From Chara braunii (lineage: Eukaryota; Streptophyta; Charophyceae; Charales; Characeae), in NCBI GenBank assembly GCA_003427395.1, contig BFEA01000027.1, positions 3,834,128 through 3,858,721 of the forward strand: DNA of 24,594 nucleotides, in the 5' to 3' direction. The translations under genes and the position numbers were made by a program. Positions 19,566 to 24,594 of the stretch are shown in pieces (position 1 is the stretch's first letter; each line of letters starts with the position of its first letter). The notes beneath the pieces were generated by a model. It did not search any database, was not told the DNA's origin, and was given only the letters and a program-made list of their open reading frames with translations.

Positions 19566-20246
19566 CCTGAGCATTGTTTCTACTGTGAATGGCTCAGGGC
19601 TATGTTTATTTGGCTATTTTCTGAAGGACCAGGCATTGTTTCTACCGTGAATGGCCTCGTCGCTGTGTTTATTTGATTGTTTTCTGGGGAGCCAGACATT
19701 GTTTCTACTGTGAATGGTCTGGCTACCTTAGTTAACTTTGAGGGTTGCCTGATTGAAGGGGTTTAAATTCTTGTTTATTTTTGAGGGAGAACTTTTTGGT
19801 CCAAGGCTAAGCATTGTTTCCATGGTGAATGGTTTAGCCTGAAAACCACGCACATAATTTAAACTAAGTATAAAGGAAAGTATTTTATGTATATTTGCAT
19901 GTGAGCTGGCAGCTGGGCATTGTTTCTACTGTGAATGGTCCAGCGTTAAGTCATATCATTAAGAAGAGAAAAAGGAAAATACAAAGTATAAATGAAAATA
20001 GTTTGGGCAAGCTGAACATTGTTTCTACTGTGAATGGTTNAGCCCCCTGCCCATATTTGCTTTTTTTTNAAAACAANGTCAGAGAAAAACTAAAACTTTG
20101 GATATTAAACAGTTCACGGCGACTAGGCATTGTTTCCATGGCGAATGGCCTAGTCATATGCCCACAAGAAGAAAGAAGTAGTTGTGCAACCTGTTCGTGT
20201 ATATCATAAAGATAAGCTGGGCATTGTTTCCATGACGAATGGTCCA
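19566..20246 (+). repeat. Array of eight covarying hairpins with shared core
   Basis: The eight copies are H1 19566-19598, H2 19631-19656, H3 19690-19724, H4 19804-19840, H5 19912-19944, H6 20011-20043, H7 20121-20155 and H8 20216-20246. Each reads [arm]-CATT-12-nt loop beginning GTTTC-AATG-G-[complementary arm]. CATT pairs with AATG, the following G is bulged in every copy, and then the outer arms pair. The 5' arms differ (CCTGAG, AGG, GCCAGA, AGGCTAA, GCTGG, GCTGAA, GACTAGG, GCTGG from H1 to H8), yet the 3' arm is complementary each time; H8 has one mismatch and H2 only a three-pair outer stem. Three copies use a G-T pair beside the bulge, which is a wobble only if the + strand is the RNA. 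Loops fall into two types, CTACYGTG and CCATGRYG. Spacing is irregular (60-115 bp). Family and function are unknown. Confidence 0.85.
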
Positions 20247-20532
20247 ACTCTATGTCTTATGTAAGATGGGTATAAGGGTCCAAGAACTTGAAGATTCGCG
20301 AACTATTTATATGGAATGAACTTGGGACGGCNAGAGTACTTACGTTCGTGGTTTGGTTTGCATGTGACAGGATGAGATGACTAGGTTGTTTGGGTTTCAG
20401 TTTTATAGATAGTTGGTTTTAGTTGCTCGCCACGTGCTAGAGCCATAGGAGTTAGTTTCAATTCCTGCATTTTCTGTAGTAACTTTTTTTTACTTAGGTT
20501 AATTCTTGCATTTTCTGACATCTTTTCTTATA
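20247..20532. other. AT-rich spacer between two repeat arrays
   Basis: No gene, hairpin or repeat of note. It contains a T-rich stretch near 20483-20491 and one N (20332). Confidence 0.5.
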
Positions 20533-21115
20533 CTTGGCTTTATATAAATCTTGGCAAACTAATTTTCCTACGGGAAGCGCTGTCGAAATTTTTACAAATC
20601 CAAGAAGTTGGCCAACTTTTTGACTTGTCAAAATTCAACTTGTCTTTTTCATATATCTAGCTTAGTTAAAATTTGAGAAGTCTCATTTTCTAAAGGGAGT
20701 GCTGCTGAAATTTTTGCTAATTCGGGGAGTTAGACAAAAATTGAACTGTGGGAAGCCAAAGTTACTTTCAAAAATCTGAACTTAGCCTTATATAAATTTT
20801 GGAATAGCACTTTTCTAGAGGGAGTGCTGCCGAAATTTCTACAAAATTAAGGAGCTAGTTAAATTCAGTCTAAAAAGTTGAGCTCGAGCTGTTGTTCGAG
20901 TTCATATCCGACTTAGTATAAATCTGGGAAGTCCCCCTTTCTAAAGGGAGTGCTGCCCAAATTTCTACTAATTCAGAGAGTTNGGCANAATTCGACTTTC
21001 CAGAGTTAGAGATTATTNATGCTCTCATATCTNGACTTATATAAATTATGAAAAGGNCACTTTTCCTACGGGGAGCGCTGCCAAAGTTTTCTTAAGNTAG
21101 AGGAGATAGATTATA
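20533..21115. repeat. Five-copy degenerate tandem repeat, ~125-bp period
   Basis: The copies begin at about 20533, 20661, 20781, 20911 and 21035. Each has CTTAG/CTTATATAAAT-like sequence, a pyrimidine stretch, then the best-conserved box GGGAGTGCTGCCGAAATTT (variants GGGAAGCGCTG and GGGAGCGCTG) and an ending near GGAGTTAG. The copies are diverged and indel-rich, and no protein frame runs through them. In copy 4 CCCTTT-CT-AAAGGG, and in copy 3 AGCACT/AGTGCT, form small dyads leading into the conserved box. Confidence 0.8.
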
Positions 21116-22098
21116 TTTGGACAGGTGATTCAGGCAATCCACCCAGAATAGGTGAGAGTCTGTAGTTGATCTACCTTTAGCTTAAGCATTTGGTTTAAAA
21201 GTAGACTTAGGTTTAGCTTATAAGGAGATTTTGAGGAAGGATGTATTATGGAATTGTGCTCTTAGCTTGAGAATTGGTCTGTCGTGTGTTACAGGTTCTT
21301 TTGATCTTTTGATTCAAGTACATGATTAGATCNAGCTTGATCCCTTGAGGATCATTATCTGTTATCACTGATAACAGGTCGGTTGCCGATTCGTCGGTCT
21401 ACGACTCAATTTCAACCCTCCCTCTACACTCAACCTAAAAGGCTTTAGCCCATGTGATTTCATTGTTTTATTAAGGTTTCACCCGGACTTTTATTGAATG
21501 GCCATTTAACAAAGGTGCTGAGTACTTAATTAAGGTTGGTTGGACAGGAGGTTTGGGGCTTGCATGGCTAAAGCGAGGGGTATGAGTGTCAAAGGTGGTN
21601 GGGGTTGACTCCGTGTAGTGTATGGACTGTTGATTTGGTTCGTTGATGTGATGACAGGTNTGTGNTGTGAATCAGATTCTGGATTTGGTTGCCTACGATC
21701 ACACGTGCACGTATTATTGTGAGAGACCCCAGNGAAACCATGAGAAGTGATCGTCACATACTTAACCCTTATATAAGTATACATGGGCATGCTTGGGATG
21801 AATGTTTGCATGGGTTGAAGAATCCCCATATTAAAGCCCGTCCAGAAGCTAGGACTGAAGAACTTAGGGGAGGCCCCTACTTCTATACATTTTTTTTGCT
21901 TTGTTGATTTNCTTAGTCGGACGCTTGGTCCTGGGCTGGGATTCGAGGTCCTTGTCCANGACATCCCAAGCCCTAGGCTCTGCAGGGGAGGGGNTTTCCC
22001 TCGCGCANAGTCTATTTGATTTGCCTANCGAGACGCTCAGGTCAAGAGCCTAAGGCGTAGCGGCGGCTGCACGACTATTNCNTTCAGCCGTGCAATGT
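21116..22098. other. Unclassified DNA upstream of second LTR; no supported gene
   Basis: Short open frames on both strands (21530-21964 on -, 21689-21907 on +) overlap and contain Ns. A perfect hairpin, CTGTTATC-ACT-GATAACAG, lies at 21359-21377. Nothing else is recognisable. Confidence 0.4.
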
Positions 22099-22883
22099 TG
22101 TGAAGGGTTAGGCCCTCACGACACGTCAAGTCTGACACTTGAGTGTCATAAGCGGTACTCGGATCCACGAGGGACCGCTTGATTATGGGCACTANATAGT
22201 ACGCCATCACTGCGACTGCTTGCGTACNTTTGCATTGCGAGTCGATATGAGTAGGGCCTGCGTCCGCGCGCTTTTTATCCTAACTTTCGCTCGCCACGGC
22301 TATTCGATTTTGCGTCGGAAAGTTATGGGACGGCTACCGAGGGGCTAGGAGNGTTGTCGCGTTGTTTGTGTCATGTCGTTTCATACGTGTGCGTGTACAT
22401 GTTTTTATGTTCTTGTGTTCGTAACGTGGAGTGCGCGTGGTGTGTGGGAAGCGTCCTAGTCGACCGACGATGAGTCGCGCTTGGGACCTCAGCCCCCCCA
22501 AGATGTCGGTTCGCNTGCGGGTCCGATAGAGGCGTATTACCGCGCGTACCCCCTATGCTACATCGAACGAGAAACGCCCTCGGCTGGTCCACCTCTGCGA
22601 TTGCAGCTGATTAGCTTTCGTACTGTGGACTGATAGCTCGGCGGGGATACGCCCACCGAAGGGAGGTGACAGCTCCCGTAAGGTGTAGGTAAGTCGTGCC
22701 TCCCGTAGGCCCTATCCTGTCGTAGGGGCTCGCGAGAGGTAAGGCTGGTGCACCCGGCTGGAGCGGCTTGTGGAAGCTCCATGTATATTTGCGACGAAGG
22801 GTTGTAAAAACCAACTCCTGCGTGACGCGGTCGGGAGGGTCCCGCGCTGCCCCCGTGCGGTGCCGGACCGATTGCGCCCGACA
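22099..22883 (+). repeat. Candidate 5' LTR of second Ty3/gypsy element
   Basis: The right end is well supported: ...GACA at 22880-22883 is followed by two bases and then a tRNA-Asp primer site. The left end is proposed at TGTGAAGGG (22099), giving TGT...ACA termini and about 785 bp; no second LTR is inside the window to confirm it. Near the left end is a 7-bp palindrome, TGACACT-TG-AGTGTCA (22133-22148). Confidence 0.5.
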
Positions 22884-22885
22884 GG

Positions 22886-22903
22886 TGGCGCCGTTGCCGT
22901 GGA
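22886..22903 (+). promoter_or_regulatory. Primer binding site for tRNA-Asp
   Basis: TGGCGCCGTTGCCGTGGA matches the complement of the 3' end of plant tRNA-Asp(GTC) at 17 of 18 positions. This primer is known from some plant Ty3/gypsy lineages (Athila/Tat type) and differs from the initiator-Met primer of the first element, so the two elements belong to different lineages. Confidence 0.85.
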
Positions 22904-22988
22904 TAACGGTTGCCTGCCGTTGTCCCTGGTGGAACGACATCCGGGTATGAGAAGTGAACGAGAAAAGGCATAGAGGAATGATGAGAAG

Positions 22989-23133
22989 GTAAGGACAGAT
23001 AATGAATGACTAAGNGAGGGACGATCGTGTTAACATTGGGTAAAGTAAGTACTAAGGGTTAGGTAGGAAGGATGGAATAGACCGGTCAAGGTATAATGTT
23101 GAATAAGGGGATGTGTTTGTTTTCTTTTGCCAG
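22989..23133 (+). other. Candidate intron in the leader of the second element
   Basis: AAG-GTAAGG at 22986-22994 is a good 5' splice site, and the T-rich stretch TTTGTTTTCTTTTGCCAG (23116-23133) is a good polypyrimidine tract and 3' splice site. They are 145 bp apart and lie wholly in the untranslated leader, 27 bp before the gag ATG. It is recognised by signal only; there is no transcript evidence here. Confidence 0.4.
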
Positions 23134-23160
23134 GGAACTTAAAAAGGAAAGGCTATCAAG

Positions 23161-23253
23161 ATGCCTGAGACCGGCGGCCCATCAGTTGTTCCGAAGAAGG
23201 GCCTGACACTCGATGACCTCATTGCGGCCATCGACCGACATGAAAGGCAATGA
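23161..23253 (+). pseudogene. gag: gag start of second Ty3/gypsy element, truncated by deletion
   Basis: An ATG at 23161 opens a 30-codon frame (MPETGGPSVVPKK..., then LTLDDLIAAIDRHERQ) ending at TGA 23251-23253. Its position after the leader and just before pol suggests the N terminus of gag. Within a few dozen bases the sequence becomes reverse transcriptase in another frame, so the rest of gag, the nucleocapsid and the protease have been deleted. That this is Gag is inferred from position and not from a recognised domain. Confidence 0.6.
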
Positions 23254-24594
23254 AGGGAACGAAAAGGAGTTGATCATAGGGGAGTCTAATTTCCTACTGC
23301 CCCAGGAGCGAACGTTGATGGTGGAATTAATGAAGAGGAAGCATCGCGCTTACGCATTTAGTGACGAAGAGCGTGGCAGGCTCGATGTAGACAAGATACC
23401 TATGATCCGCATACACACCGTGCCACACGAGCCTTGGAACATGAGAGGGGCGCGATATCCCAATCCTGACGAGGAAAGGAAAGTGGTGGATTATCTCGAC
23501 GGCAAGATACGTACTCACGTCGCCGACTATTCAAGTGGACCGTATGCATCCCCGTGGTTTTGCTTTATTAAGCCTAACGGGACGCTGCGGTGGGTGCAGG
23601 ATTTGCAAAGATTGAATGCAGTGACCGTGCGAGATGCTGGAGGGCTGCCAAATGCAGACGCGTTGTCGGAATCCTGTGCTGGAAGGCCTATAATTTCGCT
23701 TATAGACCTTTACTCAGGATACGATCAGTTCCCAGTCTACCCGCCGGATAGGCCGGTGACGGTTATGCATACGCCGCGAGGATTAATCCACATGAACGTG
23801 GCCCCTCAAGGGTAGACCAATGCGGTAGCAATGGTCCAAAGGGCCATGATTCGGGCTATGCAGTCAGTCAGCCCCCATATCACACAGCCATACATTGATG
23901 ATTTGGCAGTGAAGGGGCCGGCGGTGAAAGAGAGCGACGAAGTCTCACCGGGGGTAAGGCGCTTTGTCTGTAAACATATCCAGGACCTCGAAAAGGTCCT
24001 GAGCCTGCTCGAAGAGCATAACCTCATGGCGAGCGGGGCCAAATCCAGACACTGCATGAGGGAAGCGACTATCTTGGGATTCGTCTGCAGTGAGAAAGAC
24101 CGAAGGCCGGATGTGAAAAAGACGGATAAGATTACTGAGTGGCCAGTTCCGTTCCACTCAATAACTGATGTCAGGAGCTTCCTTGGTACGTGTGGATTTT
24201 GGAGGGCCTTCGTCAAGAACTTTGCCGCTAAGACTGAACACCTGAGGAAGTTAGTCCGTCAGGATCAGGAATNGGTATGGGGTGANGANCAAGAAGAGGT
24301 GGTGACAAAAATGAAGGAGGAATTTTGAGAAGGAGGGTTGGTGTTAGGAGCGCCAGATTATGACGCCACAGAGACGCGACCCTTCATTGTCGAAACGGAT
24401 GCGGGACCGACTCCCTTAGGGGGAGTTCTAATTCAGGCAGACATGGAAGGAAAGGAAAGACCCTTGCGATTTGAGAGCCGGACTCTCTGTACAACGGAAA
24501 GGAACTACTCTCAGTTCAAGAGGGAGACCCTTGCTGTCCTCCACTGTCTGCGAATCTTCCGGAACTATATCTTCGGCAGGAGGTTTATTTTGAG
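23254..24594 (+). pseudogene. pol: pol of second Ty3/gypsy element: reverse transcriptase and RNase H, runs off window
   Basis: This is one reading frame to the window end apart from stops at 23813-23815 (TAG at an expected Trp before TNAVAM) and 24326-24328 (TGA). RT motifs in order: GPYASPWFCFIKPNG, RWVQDLQRLNAVT, ISLIDLYSGYDQFPV, PRGLIHMNVAPQG, and YIDDLAV with the catalytic Asp pair, then LGFVCSEK and VRSFLGTCGFWRAFV. RNase H begins at ETDAGPTPLGGVLIQ and continues with FESRTLCTTERNYSQFKRE and NYIFGRRFIL at the edge. Both stops fit single C/G-to-T/A transitions. It copies element RNA to DNA. The sequence is clearly different from the first element's RT, with YIDD where the first has YLDD. 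Ns lie at 24273-24290. The integrase would lie beyond the window. Confidence 0.92.

Noticed and set aside
19566-20246. CRISPR-like array (conserved core with variable flanks)
   Set aside because: Spacing is irregular, the variable parts are complementary arms and not spacers, the setting is eukaryotic, and there are no cas genes.

Overview
This window looks like repeat-dense nuclear DNA from a eukaryote of the green (plant / streptophyte-alga) lineage. The evidence is a degenerate chromodomain Ty3/gypsy element with a plant-type initiator-Met tRNA primer site, a second Ty3/gypsy element with a tRNA-Asp primer site, a LINE fragment, and a U6-snRNA-like sequence close to the plant U6 sequence. 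The style of the two reverse transcriptases suggested a charophyte such as Chara, but that is an impression, not a demonstration. I see no convincing host protein-coding gene. Scattered Ns mark low-quality assembly, mostly after 16.1 kb.

Layout. (1) 1-5266: AT-rich sequence full of poly-T/poly-A tracts, with a 201-bp-period tandem duplication, a GC-rich palindromic island next to a (TA)n run, and two perfect hairpins; no supported gene. (2) 5267-15150: a long, decayed chromovirus-like Ty3/gypsy element: 5' LTR, primer site, leader, broken gag, broken protease, reverse transcriptase (catalytic YLDD kept), RNase H, integrase, chromodomain, polypurine tract and a 3' LTR that loses homology about 245 bp before its expected end. 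The reverse transcriptase is interrupted at about 10868-12270 by the 3' part of a LINE (zinc-binding C-terminal region) followed by tandem repeats. (3) 15150-19560: GC-rich unclassified DNA with a cluster of perfect hairpins (15.74-15.89 kb), a U6 snRNA pseudogene (16.73-16.84 kb) and a strand-asymmetric purine-rich kilobase (16.85-17.85 kb). (4) 19566-20246: eight hairpins that share an identical architecture and core but have different, still complementary outer arms. (5) 20533-21115: five degenerate copies of a ~125-bp tandem repeat. (6) 22099-24594: a second Ty3/gypsy element with candidate LTR, tRNA-Asp primer site, a probable 5'-leader intron, the first 30 codons of gag, then a deletion straight into reverse transcriptase; it runs off the window end.

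The most unusual item is the eight-hairpin array. Its outer stems vary in sequence but stay complementary, which is covariation-like evidence for a conserved folded RNA (or DNA) motif. I do not recognise the family. It lies between the two retroelements and cannot be assigned to either from this window. Everything else is well explained by nested, decaying retrotransposons.
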